From contig OX344764.1 of the NCBI GenBank assembly GCA_947034895.1, positions 10,230,001 to 10,294,000 of the forward strand: DNA of 64,000 nucleotides, read 5' to 3'. How positions within the stretch are numbered: position 1 is the first letter of the stretch; every line of letters begins with the position of its first letter. The stretch is from Rhytidiadelphus loreus (lineage: Eukaryota; Streptophyta; Bryopsida; Hypnales; Hylocomiaceae). Shown in pieces: positions 33,121 to 45,090 of the stretch. Both the position numbers and the translations under genes were made by a program. Below the pieces are notes generated by a model. The model did not search any database, was not told where the DNA came from, and worked only from the letters and a program-made list of their open reading frames with translations.

Positions 33121-35284
33121 CTGAGTGAGAGCCGTTACCATCAATTACAAAAAACCCTTCCACCGATTCAACCATTCAATAGAGAGTAGGTTTCAGAGTA
33201 GTTTAGCCTCAAGGGGCAAAATGTTCACCAACCGAGTAATAATGCCAGTCCTGAGCTCAACCGAATGCATGGAGCAAAAAGTGGTGAATACTATGAAATC
33301 TTTAACCCCATGATCTTTTTTTTCTTAGCAACAATGAGTCACTCTTCATCACTGCCGAAAGCGAGAAGACAAGTCTCCAATCACACAGCTGATGAAGATG
33401 AGTTTTCAATGTTGAAAATTATTATCTATTTCCTTGAGGTGGGAGATGCCATGGCTTTCTGAGGTGAAAAAGTCTTTGAAAAATGCATGATAGATTGTTG
33501 TCCAACAATGAGAACCTCCAACTGAATGGAAGCACTTGGCTACTACTCCTCTGAAATCCAATATTCATGGTGTCCATAGGTAGTTTTAGACCATACAGAT
33601 CATTTGAATCTCGACTCTCTCTCGCCTCTGAAGTGAGACTAGCGATCGACATGCTGTCTGTCTTTCTAGAAATTATGATGAAACTGACGAACTGCTTCCC
33701 CTTGTTGACAACCGGCAGCTTAAGTAGATTTTCCATAATTTGGTATAATTTTTTGCTTCCAGGTAGAGTTCTTAGTCGAGCAATTCAGAGCGGTACCCTT
33801 TCATTCAAATCCTCGTATTGTAATATCACAGCTTAATTAAGTAGACTTTGGGTATCAGGTTACGGAATTTGAATGTCTCGATCTGAAACCACAAGGCTGA
33901 CGACCCATCCTCCTTCAATCGGACAATCAAACTTTCAATTTTCAAGAGAAGCAAGCTTCAATCTATTAGCGGAAGTAGCAATCTGAGTGAGGTCAATGCA
34001 ACAAGGACTTCATAAATCTGGTATTCATGTGCCTTCTCTCTCAGGGGCATGTGCTTCTGTCCAACAACACAGTTTTAACTTAACAACATTATTATGGATT
34101 GTTGTTTCAAGTCATACATTTGGGTTTAAACAATGCGATTTATTAACATCCAACTGTTAAGTTGTTCCTTCCTCACTTTTATGGGGCTTCACACATGGGC
34201 ACTTCAACTACGACCAGCTCATATTCACGGAACCAAGGCCCATTTTCCTTTCAATATTGACTTGATTCAGAGCCAAAAGCAGTGAGACATTCATCAAGCT
34301 CTCAAATTTACAGCAAATCCTAAACCCTAAAACCCAAACCCTAGATTTGCTGTAAATTTGGGTTTCAACCCTTGAAAAGTGCCAAGACTGTGAATAGCCG
34401 ACTATGTAAGGAAGTACAGGTAGAACCTCTGTAAAGCAATAGGTCTGGGACGAGTGCTTGTCTAGCATGATCTTCTACTACAATATGCAAGTTCTTCTTT
34501 AGGCAAATTATTTATTCAATGAATTTTCAAAGTTTGACAACTACAAAATATTCTACTTTGGTCTTTTCACTATCCCTAAATGATCAACTATACACTAAGT
34601 GGATGATCATGGATGTTTTGAAAAGTGCACTTCAATAAATATCCATTGAAAAGACTTTTAAGAACAATTGTGTAACATATCAACAGAAAGAAGAAATAAT
34701 GCTCTACACGAATCAATGATGTGCAAAGGTATTCAAGAAGAATTACAATTATTAATAATGATATTTTAATAGTGATTTTACTACCTCTTCTTTGAGCACT
34801 TAATATTTGTTAACTAAAGTTTTTTTATTTTTTTATTTTTTTATTTGCTAAATAATGTTATACTACCAAGAATTGATCTAACCTCTAAATTTTCAAGTAT
34901 AAACTTAGTAGATGATGAACTGGGTGATGAGCATTTAGAAAATTGTACTTCATCCAATAAATAATCATTAAAGAAACTCCAAAATAAATAATTTAATATA
35001 ATAAGGAATGAACAAAAATGCTCTTTTTGAAACAAAGGTGTAAATACTTTGAAGGAGTTACATTCGGTTTAGTCTAACTTTTTTTTGTTCCACCATTGGT
35101 ATACCCTTGTTACTGCCCTAATCCGATGAATGCAGGATGAATGCAGGATGAATAAGGCCGAACTGAATGACAGTTGGACGAAAATGGGATGAAGTTGGAG
35201 AGGCGGGAGTAGTATCCACAACAGCATTTCACACGCAAACGCTCTTCAAGATACGATGCCTTGAACTGAAAGCTCTTCTTCCGC
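33121..35284. other. Intergenic spacer between the two genes
   Basis: 2.2 kb without a supported gene. It must hold the 3' UTR of the DREB-like gene and the promoter of the PfkB-like gene. A telomere-like hairpin is at 34303-34360. A short direct repeat of GATGAATGCAG lies at about 35125-35155, some 130 bp before the PfkB-like start codon. No clear TATA box was identified. Confidence 0.5.
34303..34360. repeat. Perfect hairpin with telomere-like CCCTAAA loop
   Basis: CAAATTTACAGCAAATC (34303-34319) is exactly complementary to GATTTGCTGTAAATTTG (34344-34360). The 24-nt loop is made of degenerate plant telomere units (CTAAACCCTAAAACCCAAAC). A 17-bp perfect stem is unlikely by chance in unique DNA. 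Confidence 0.8.
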
Positions 35285-38200
35285 ATGGCTATGGCGATGG
35301 AGGAGAAGGATGGCGCCCTGGAGATGGTCACCTTCACCATCATCATCGACGACATTGTCTATCCCGACGGCCGCACTGCCATGGCCTGCCTTGGCGGCGG
35401 AGGTCACACACACACTCCATTCTTTCCATTCTTTCCGTTCCTTCTATTAAATTTCCGATCCAGTGCTCGACTTCACACTACACGTTCGATGTTTTAAGCA
35501 TCTCCTCATTCCTAATTCCTAAGAGAATCTCTTTTTGTGCCGAGCTGCTTCTGTTTCTTTGTGTTTCTAGATTCTCTATGTCTTGCAGGACTTTTTTGAG
35601 CTCTTTGTCTTGCTGGTGTGAGATTTGGTGTTACATTTCAATTTTCTAACAATTGAATTGTTAAATTATGCGATGTGCATTTTGATCTGAGAAATTCTTT
35701 CTGCATTACGATTTGTACAGCGTGATTTGCGTGCTTCGACTTCGTTGCTGTCCAATTTCTAACTTATTTACCGATTACGGGATGCTTACTGTTCCTATGA
35801 GACTCTCACTGTACTTTTGGTGCCGAGCTGCTTCTGTTTCTTCCTGCGTTACTTTTTCGAGCTCTTTGTCTTGCTCGTGTGAGATTTGTTTTTTTGATTT
35901 GGTGTTACATCTCTCAAATTTTTCTCAATTGAAGTCTTTAATCTCTGCAATGTGCATTTCAATGTATGAAATCCTTTCAGTGCAGCGAGATTTGCGTCTT
36001 TTGAGTTCGCTGCTGTCCAATTTTTAATTTGTTTATCGATTGCGGGATGCTTACTGTTTCTAAGAGATTCTTACTGTTCTTTTGGTATTGAGCTGCTCCA
36101 TTTCTTCGTGTTTCTCAGTTCTCTGTGTCTTACTGGACTTTTTTGAGCTCTTTGCCTTGCTGATGTGAGATTTGGTGTTACATTTCTTAATTTTCTCTCA
36201 ATTGAATTGTTAAATCTCTACGATGTGCATTTCGATCTAAGAAATTCTCGCTGAATTACGATCTGTACTACGGAATTGGCGTCTTTCGAGTTCGCTACTT
36301 TCAAATTTTAATTTATTTATCGATTGTGGGATGCTTATTGTTTCTAAGAGATTTTCATTGTTCTTATGGTACATGAGCTGCTGCTTAATGCAAACGGTTA
36401 AAATGTCACCTGAGTTACATATTTATACAGCTAATATCAATTGCTTAGGTTATGTAGCTATTCTTACATATCCTACTATTGGCGGAGTTACTGCTGGTTT
36501 TGGTTCTTCCTGTTCCTTGGTTGACCGTGACTTTTTGAGACTTTTTGAGTCCCTTGTGGAGTTGTGGATTCGGATGCATGGTTAGAGTGCAGGGCTTTTA
36601 GGACTATAGAACTAATATGGTTCAAATCTTGTTCTCCAAGATTTTACTGTATATTGTAGCATGAAAGCGAGTGTAGCATTAAGCTGTTGCTACCGAATGA
36701 TTGAATCAAAGGTAATTTCAAGAAGATTAAATATAGTCCTTTTAATTGCAATTGCAATATCAACGGTTCCTCTGATTTTCGGAGCGGGATTTTTGATGAT
36801 CTTGCTTTAGAAGGGTTTGGCTTACGGAATGGAATCTGTGGCATTAGTGCTGCACCCATGGCTGTTCTTTAGAGTTGAAATTTGTCAATCGAGAGGCCTC
36901 ATTTTTACTAATTATGTAATTGTGACTCGGTTTTCTCGGGGCATATGCTATGTGGTTCAGAATTCCATTCTTTAGAGACATCGAAGTGATTTAAGATTCG
37001 TATTCGTATTCGATTCAAGATTCGTGTTGGAATGTAGTTTAAAAAATTAACTACCAAGTTGTGTGTATGCTGCAGGCCCTCAAACGGCTTTTGGAGCTCT
37101 TCTCTGGTTATCAAACGGAGAGAGGTCGGTCTACCTTCTTGCCAGCATCCTCGATTTTATATCGTATTTCTGCACCTCTTTTTGAAGGCGTTTGCAATTT
37201 ACAATGAGCTACATGATTCACGACATTTAAGAACAAAGAATACCACACATTTAGGCCCGGCACTAACTGTGGCATTAGGGTTGTTCATGTGACGATGAAC
37301 TATTGTGCGTTTTTTGCATTGGTTTGCATGTTCGGAGTCTTCATGATCCCTCCTCTTCTCTACAGAGTGGGGCTAGCATCAGGAGTTGGTGAAGACTTTC
37401 CAGATTCATGTAAGGATTGGCTTGAAACAGCGGGCGTTGACACGGGCGGCCTTGTGCTGTGGCCGTTTGCTACTCTAAGAGCGTGGCAGGTCAGGTGCAC
37501 TCCATAATCCTTACTTTCTTTTCGTGAATGATGGTCTGATTAGATTTTTGGAGGGACTGAATGCCTGATTCTGTATTAAATATGATTTCTTTCGTCAAGT
37601 GTATTTTTAATAGCTTGACACCAGCTTGGAAGTAGTTCCAAGTGCCCTTTCAATTCATTTTGATGAAAAAGGAAAAACAAACCTATAAATTATCCAACAA
37701 AACACCATAAAATGATTTCAAGGAGGAAAATCAACTTTAAGTTCAATGTAAGATTAATTTAAATGGGATGAGCTAATTCCATGCGGAACAGCCCGCACGA
37801 TCAATCACTCACAAGAAACAAGACGTACAAACATCAAATGAGACCAGTCGTGCCAGATAGTAGATTTAAAGTTAAAAGCTAGATATAATAGTATTTAAAG
37901 AAAAATTTGATTGTATGGTTGCCAGGTTTTGAACCCAGAACATCTTAGATGTCTAAGGAGGTCACCGGAATCATTTTGCTTGAATGATAAGCTTCAGCCA
38001 TGTCCATGGGTGTTTTTGAAACCTTTTGTACACAATTAGTCGGAGATGTTACTATTATTCTCCAAATATGCACTTTTAGTTTAAGTAAAATCAACAAGTA
38101 ACAACAGGGAAAGAAAACTTGACCCTCAAAACCAGAGGAATATATGTGGTGGCAAAATAGAGCATATGAAGCAAATGATACTGAGTTTGACTAAATGGTC

Positions 38201-40898
38201 GTAGGGTTAATTATGAAAGATAGTTAGAAGTGAAACGGTCTCTAAAGTTATTATGTCCAGAGATAAAAGTTACTTTGTAGATGACTCAGGCTTCACCCCA
38301 GGTCTTTGAAACCTTTTGGCACAATTCATGGTTACATCTAGAATGTTAAAGTAATCTATGCTCATTTTGAGCAAGAAAGTCGTAACAGCTAACAATGAAC
38401 AAAATTCGGCAGCTAAATCTACGAGGTGTAGATGATGTTGGACAGTGCCAGAAACTAGGTGTCCAGTGTAGGTGGTTCTCATGCTAATTGATTGGAAATT
38501 TATCGGATCATAGTGAACCTCCTCTGGATGTGCCTGTACAGATTTTGGAGGAGGATGGCAAACGTACAGAGGTATGCATGGCAGACCTAGTCCTATCTTA
38601 ACGTTGAGCGATTCGTTGTAGTACGTTTCATTAAACTTACGACATATCTCTTTTGACTCGGAGTAGCTGGTATGATATCTTTATTCCTTGTTTAAGAAAA
38701 TGTACCTGCTTTGTGTAACAGGTATGGAGAGTACCCTTGGGTGAAGAGGTGTGGGGGATGCTGCGGCCGGCGATGAATTTGCTCCCTCCTCTTTACAGGT
38801 AATATCCTTTGCGAGACACAACACTAAATCCTGAATGGATACTATATAACCTCATTTTTTATGTAATGGAAGTATGGTTCCAGGTGTCTACATTGTTAAC
38901 CCGTATCTCATTAATTGGAGGCGTAGGTTTTAGTTTTGTGCCAATCTTTATTCTATCAAGATCTTCAACAACTATAAGTCAATTTAGAGCCTCTGTTCAT
39001 CTCTGTTCATCGTGGAATCTAGGAAGGCAAAGACGTATCACGCGGGAGTGCATCCCAGTGGGCTTGACGTTGGATTTCTTCGGGAGTTGAGGAACTCAGG
39101 TGCGGAAATTGTCTGCGTCGAAGTCTACACGCATGCTGAACAAGTCGTCCCACGTTCCGAGCTTCAGTATGGACTCTTTTATCTTAATTGATCGTACTTA
39201 GTAGTTTACTTCAACTAGGATAGTCCAATTAATGTCCTTCAATGTTTATGTTTTTTACTTTCTAAATGGTCTGATGGATACTGTAGAATGGCGGAATGCA
39301 GCATCAGACTCGTGTCATAAACCATTGTTTTTACAATGCCGTTTACTGGCCTAGAGATCGTCCCAAGTTCCCGGGTTCCACTAACTGATGTTGCGTAGTT
39401 TCTCTTCAATTTATATGCCGTCTAGTTTCCCTTTAAGTTTTCTTGGAAACGCTATCAATCTGTAGTCATGCTGCCTGTATGTGCCGTAATATTTAACGAA
39501 AAGTGATGTCAGGAGAAGGAAAGTAACATTTTCTTTGTCACCAGGGCCTTGGTTTCAATAGGTCACATATTCTCCCCAAATGAAAGAGAGGCTGCCTCTC
39601 TAGTTGGACCCGGGCCACCTCTGGAGTTGATTGAGCGGCTTTCTGAACTGGGTGCTGAGGTACAGTTCTATAAAATTTCCTTCTGCAAGAGTTATTTTTT
39701 GCTGTCAACAGAACCACTGTTAGAGGTTCTGTCTTGTTTTGTAGTGATTTATGCAGATGGTATCTAAGATTACATTCAGGGGAGCGTGATTCTCCACATC
39801 ATACAGCTATCTAGAACAATCTAGATTGCGTCCCTAGCCTCCATCTGATCTCTGGCATGTAGGCTTTTCTGTAACTGGGCTGCTCGCAACTATCTTTTCT
39901 ATGAATGAGAGTATCATTTCCAAAAGAACTTCTGATACGAGCCAGATCTCTTCTGCAGATTGTTGTCTTACGACGGGGACACCTAGGCTGTATTGTGCAT
40001 AGGTAAGAGCATCGATCTGATGCCGTTTAGGAGATTTGCAGTCAATTGTTTTCCGTTCAACAGTTTTGTAAAGGGCGATCGGGCATTTAGGAAGTTTGAA
40101 GTCGCAATATTATCTCTACGAAGGCGCGATACTCCCACCTGCTTTCAAAAAACCTCTTGGATTTGTGGAGAAAGTTCGGATTTATTAGGTTACGCCTTCA
40201 GCTTCCACATTATAGACCTTTCCTTCCGATGTTATTGAACATCTGATTGGTGTATTGTTGAATTCGAACTGCTTTGACGTGGCAGATCAGATACTAAAGA
40301 GACCTGGGACGTCCCGGCTTTTTATACTGTAATCCAAGGTGGGAAGAGTAATGGCGACATGAGCAGGACAGAATTGCAAAAGCCTAGTCTTCAAGGAATG
40401 AACGTGAAGGATGCTCTAGATCCAACAGGATGTGGCAATACGTTCTGTGGTGGCTTTCTAGTAGGATGGTACAGGACACGGAATCTATTGACTGCAGCTT
40501 TATGGGGAAGTGTTTCAGCAAGTTTCAGTAAGTCACTCCAATTTTTGACTGCAATGTGAACCTTCTTATCTTGTTTACATCATATCTCTCATCAATCATT
40601 CACAATTTGTCTATCATTTTTGTCTGTGTTGGTGTAGATTGGGATTGCTTTTTTCTTGTTCAGTATACTACTATTCCACAAGAGACACTATAACTTTAAC
40701 CTTTAATGGCCAGACCAAATTATGGTATCTATTATAAAATTAATACGTTTGGGGATGCTCACTCATTAACACCAAAATCTGATTGCAGTGTTGGAGTACG
40801 AAGGCATTCCCCCACCTCGGGTCTCTGAATGGCGGCCAGCAGCTCAACTGCGTCTCGAGCTTCTCCAACCGCTTGCAAAACAGGTTTCATTTAATTAG
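35285..40898 (+). CDS. PfkB-family carbohydrate kinase-like protein, ten exons, 350 aa
   Basis: Exons are 35285-35402, 37076-37124, 37366-37489, 38542-38571, 38722-38798, 39023-39166, 39545-39659, 39959-40002, 40286-40527 and 40789-40898. All introns are GT-AG and every phase matches. PfkB enzymes transfer phosphate from ATP to sugars, nucleosides or similar small molecules. Visible blocks are DDIVYPDG (22-29), the glycine-rich GGGGPQTAFG (37-46), GLASGVGEDFP (58-68), RAWQ (94-97), YHAGVHP (138-144), FSPNEREA (190-197), a VVLRRG strand (221-226) and the C-terminal signature DPTGCGNTFCGGFLVGW (279-295). In the PfkB family that signature normally reads GAGD, with D the catalytic base; here it is N285, so activity is uncertain. 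Order and spacing resemble the Mak32-like / plant 'pfkB-like' branch rather than ribokinase or fructokinase. No signal or transit peptide is evident, so it is probably cytosolic. Exon 4 is only 30 nt. The substrate is unknown. Confidence 0.9.
35542..36374 (+). repeat. Three tandem about 280-bp repeats in PfkB-like intron 1
   Basis: Units at 35542-35824, 35825-36089 and 36090-36374 each start GAGCTGCT(T)C. They share TTTTTTGAGCTCTTTG, GTGAGATTTGGTGTTACAT, TCTCAATTGAA, GATGTGCATTTC, TTATTTATCGATTG, GGGATGCTTACTG and TAAGAGATTCTCACTG. The end of a fourth unit precedes the first at about 35517-35541. The repeats fill about half of the 1,673-bp intron. Confidence 0.9.
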
Positions 40899-42336
40899 GA
40901 TCGCCTGATGAATACCTGAAGGATGATATCAAAAGGCGTCGTAAAAGAGTGAAGCGCAGTCATCATTATTTAGCCGTCACTGAAACGGATCGTGGGCTGT
41001 GACGGTGATTCTTGGTTCTAATCACGACAAAAATGTACTCAAATGAAATTGAAATTAAACTATGCAGCATGAGTCTTGCCTGTGCAGTGGACAGAGACGC
41101 GTGCCGGATGTTACTCATCATCATGGTGTCAGAGACCGTTACTGTCCAGAAGATAATGCTTGAGATCCAAGATGCTGTGGACTCCCTTGAATGAATAGAA
41201 GTATTGTCAGCATTGAAACGTGACACGTTTAAGTATGAAGCTCTCGGTAGTACATGTGTCACTGTTTTCTGAATCATATTTTATGGCTTGTTGATGCCGA
41301 AGTCGGGCCTCAGGGTAGCACGTGGCTATCCTGGAGTAGATGCCAATTGGGGTCTAATACAATCTGTCGTTGTATGATTGAAGTTTTTAGCGTGCTCCTT
41401 GCTCAGACTTAGAGTCAGTTGATGTGTGCACTGGAGAGGGTGAAGAATAAGCCCGTTGTTCTGTGGTGCCGCCCCTGTTCGACCCCCCAGCCTTCGAACG
41501 AAAAGCTGACTTCAAGTGCTCCCACGAACCTTTCTCTGCTCCATTCTACCTCAGCCCCAATCGACTCTCCTCTTGCTATAACCCCCACCAAGCCGTCTAG
41601 CTTCCACGAGACGGGCGCCACTACATCATTGAAGACGCGGGTGGCCAAAATCTCCAGCGAAGCTCCAGGACGACGGATCTTTGTCAAAGACATTGCAGCG
41701 CACATCGTTTCGTCATTAGACGGCTCCATCCTTCTTAAACCCCAAGTCTTCCACCAACTTCTCTACACCTTCCTCATCCGGTCACTCAGGAATGACATCC
41801 CTTCTCTGTACAGGATATGCTCGGGCCATGCTGCTAAGTGCTAACGTTACCGGCTGGCGCTATTTCGATTCTCTGGAAGCGAGTTACCGCCCTGAAACGC
41901 AAACTACTCTGATAACATACTGTATTGCAAGACCCTGCTGGAGTCTTAATTGGAGGCCTATTCTCTGGCAGTTGCAGTGGTGGAGCTCTGGCCTGAGATG
42001 CTTCAGTGGGTTGCACTCTGGCCCTGTGGAAGAGTAAGTTACACCACCTGACCAGGCTTTTACTTAAGTGTGTAGGATAGCACTGGATTTGGGTTGCATG
42101 TCATGAAGACGCCGCAGCAATAGGTGGCTGACGAGGAGGATTTGCCAGAGCAGGCCCTGCTTAGTGTTGACAAGAATCTGAGCAGCTAGGAGTTCCTAAA
42201 CAGTTTTGAATTGAGACGTACTATACCTTAGAGAGCTTGTCCAGTTGCCACTGCCTTTATCACTCATGGCTTCAAACGGATCCTGCAGAACCAAAACTCT
42301 TGCGCCTCGCTTTGAAGATGGATTCGTGAATATCAG
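40899..42336. other. Gene-island edge; possible degenerate gene
   Basis: 41419-42040 has coding-like composition. A plus-strand frame of 141 codons (41419-41844) is Ser/Thr/Pro-rich at its start, like a transit peptide or disordered region. A second frame (41792-42037) reads TGYARAMLLSANVTGWRYF, and a third includes AVVELWPEMLQWVALWPCG. These overlap in different frames without good splice sites, which suggests a frameshifted gene remnant. A minus-strand frame of 104 codons overlaps (41415-41729). I do not recognise the family and assign no product. Confidence 0.3.
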
Positions 42337-43325
42337 GTAGACAATCCTATTACCATCCTCATTTGGAATATGAATATCTTGGGGTCAATTCCTAGAGGGC
42401 CACATATTTTTCAAAGGGTTGTGCTTGTTTCATAGATCAAACCCAAGTGGATTTATAATCTTTCAATTAAAATTGTAATTTTTATGAATTTTTGAAGTTC
42501 TCTACTTTGGAATTTCAAAATCGCCCATAGAATGAAGTCATAAATGTCCTATAAATAATTAATAACTATTTTTCCATGTATCTATTGGCACTTAAGTTTT
42601 CACCAATCAAAGATTGACTCATTATCCATTTTGGCATTAATGCATTGATTTTGTCAAAATCTTAAAGAATTTGGATATTTTTTCTGGATAGCTTTGGATG
42701 TTTGAATGGATAGAATTAGGGCCAAAAGTAGGGGACGGATTTGGGCAACAAATGGAATTGGGTTGGTCTACTTTAGTACTTTCACATCATAATTAAAGCT
42801 TAATGAGTACAGACCTTTATAGAGGCATCAATATAGGTGTATGTACTTGAGAATGTTCATTTTTGAATATGATTTCATTGTAGTTAAGAAACTTGAAGCA
42901 CAGAAGATAGACAAACCCAATTTTGTCCCCTACTTTTGGCCTTAATTCTATCCATTTAACATTCTATCTAGAAAAATATCCAAATTCCTTCAAGATTTTG
43001 ACGAAATCAATGCATTAATGCCAAAATAGATAATGTGTCAATCTTTGATTGATGGAAATTGAAGTGCTAAATAAATATATAGACAAGTAGTTATAGAGTG
43101 TTTATGAGACACTTATAACTTCACTCTATGGACAATTTTGTAATTTCAGGATATACAACTTCAAAAATTCACAAAAATTAGAATTTCAATCAAAAAATTA
43201 TAATTTTCACTTAGATTTGATCTATGAAAAAGGTATATATCTCTGAAAAATATGTGACCTTTCTAGAATTGTTTCCAAAATATTTAGATTCCAAATCAAG
43301 GTGGTAATAGACTTGTTTATCTTAT
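42337..43325. mobile_element. Large foldback element FB1
   Basis: Left arm 42337 to about 42790 and right arm about 42908-43325 are inverted copies of each other, separated by roughly 120 bp. Paired landmarks are GACAATCCTATTACC with GGTAATAGACTTGTTTATC, AATTAGGGCCAAAAGTAGGG with CCCTACTTTTGGCCTTAATT, and GGCATTAATGCATTGATTTT with AAATCAATGCATTAATGCC. A single arm also occurs at 13935-14376. Non-coding, with strong potential to form a long hairpin. Confidence 0.85.
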
Positions 43326-43509
43326 TCTACCTCTTTAGTTTTTTCTAAGTTGTTTGTATTGATAGGCATTTAACATACCTAGGGGGATACATTTGATCAT
43401 GATGGTTGAAGTAACAAGCCAGAGATATCTAGAAATCCCACAGCTAGATTGGATGAAGTCAATTTTCATTGTTTTGTCTAATATATAATTCACACTTACA
43501 ATAGTCTAA
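43326..43509. other. Intergenic, nothing recognised
   Basis: A short AT-rich spacer between the foldback and a truncated TTAA element. Confidence 0.5.
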
Positions 43510-43513
43510 TTAA

Positions 43514-43720
43514 CCCCTAATGGACCAAACAATGTTTTTGTGCAATGATAACAATTCGAGGCAGCTTATTAAAAACAAAAATATTTACTATATTAATTTG
43601 AATTTTTTTTGGATGTGTAAACAAGGAGTACCTTGATGTTCTACCAAAAAAATTATGATTGGATTTGCCCATGAATTATAGGGAAAAATGTCACTTTTGA
43701 TGAATGGAAGGCAACATGGA
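43514..43720 (+). mobile_element. Truncated TTAA-family element
   Basis: TTAA at 43510-43513 is followed by CCCCTAATGGACCAAACAATG and GTTTTTGTGCA, matching the left end of the element at 50355 (CCCCTAAAGGACCGGACTGTG). It keeps the start and part of the left region including CAAGGAGTACCTTGATG. No right end was found, so the 3' part seems lost. The given end is approximate. Confidence 0.5.
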
Positions 43721-44043
43721 TAGGACTATTACACTAGAGGAAAATTTCCATCACAATGCCTAAAGGAACTTTAAGGTAGGACTTAGAACAAGCTTCTCCT
43801 CAAATTGAAAACAAGTTACTTCTCCAACATTTTTTTGTACCCATAAATTCATGATAAAATACAAAAAGGGGGTGGCAAGGAGACAATTTCTCAATGACAT
43901 AACCAACTACTTTCTATCCCTCTTCTTTAAACAATTGGAGCAATTATTCCTAACTTCCACATTTTAATTTACGAGGTTCGAAAGGCAAAGAAATCAAAAT
44001 ATTCAACCACTATCTCACATAGCTTCAAAAGCCACCTATTTAA

Positions 44044-45090
44044 TATGTGAAGATGAGAAGATAAACTATTTATAAAAGTGAAGTGGTAAGAGGTAAAACA
44101 ACCCATGTGGGATATGTAAATTAGAATTAGTAGGTGTTCGACCATTCATTGTTAAGTCAATAGCCACAAATTGTGTTCAAAGTACAATTTCAAAGGGTAG
44201 ATGCAAGAAACACTGAATGATTTAGGGAGTGTTCTACCAAAACTAAAAAAAATTGCGCTCAGTACTATGAGTACTATAGTACTACGAAACGGAGCAATCT
44301 CAGCCGTTGATCTGAAAAATCAATGGCCAATAGTACTTTTGAGTACTTAATAATACTGAAACAATACTATTTGAAAAAAATGGCAGTTTGTCACAAAAAG
44401 TAGATAAAATTAAGTACAAATTAATAATAATTAGAAAATCATAAATACTAAAAATTGGCCATTTGTAAAGATTTGATAGTGATTACATTTCACCAAAAAC
44501 TAGAAGTTGAAACCATCATGAATGTTTGGAGCGATATGCGCAAGGGACCCCTATTTGCATGCATGTTGAGGACAAAGAATTGTGTTTTTTTGAATGCCTT
44601 TTGGTGGGGATAGCCTACAAAAAATTCAAGTGAACATCATGATTTTTGAATGCTCCACAGTACTAAAAAACCCTAAACCACAAAGTGTGACAAATTAGCT
44701 AAACTACAATTTAATCAAAGGATTTTTTTTCAAAATTTCTCAAAAATAAGGAATCTGAGGACTTCCAAATTAGCCATCTCCAATAAAAATTTCAAGTACA
44801 TGGACTTCATTTCCCAAAAGATATGGCGAATGGCAACTCCGTCATTCCAATTGTGACGCAAAATAGTACCTGTGTTTCTTGCATTCACCCCAAACCTCAT
44901 TTTGCATAGTAGAATAACATTTTTTGAAAAAACTTTCAGAACTAAGAAAAACTAGGGAATCAAGATGAATTTCATCTTCAAAAAATCATTTTGTGATTTT
45001 GAGCCTCCAAAAAATAGTTATGGACAAAATTCATAGAGGCCAGTTAAAAATGTCCAAAAAAATGTCCTTTCCAACCCCCCATTTTTTTAC
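44044..45090 (+). repeat. Foldback family FB2, single arm, interrupted
   Basis: The left-arm sequence matches 61500-61800. Shared landmarks are GATGAGAAGA, GTGGTAAGAGGTAAAACAAC, CCATGTGGGATATGTAAATT, AAACCTCATTT, AGTAGAATAAC and GAGCCTCCAAAAAATAGTTA. It is split by a separate element at 44203-44882. The right arm is missing. Confidence 0.65.
44203..44882. mobile_element. 680-bp element with GCAAGAAACAC ends nested in FB2
   Basis: The left end is GCAAGAAACACTG and the right end, on the other strand, is GCAAGAAACACAG. It interrupts the FB2 arm between AATTTCAAA and CCTCATTTTG, which are contiguous in the other FB2 copies. The left part is rich in AGTACT-type palindromes (about 44258-44285). 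Non-coding; superfamily not assigned. Confidence 0.65.

Noticed and set aside
34320..34343. Interstitial telomere array
   Set aside because: Only about three degenerate CCCTAAA units are present, and they form the loop of a hairpin. This is too short for a telomere remnant.
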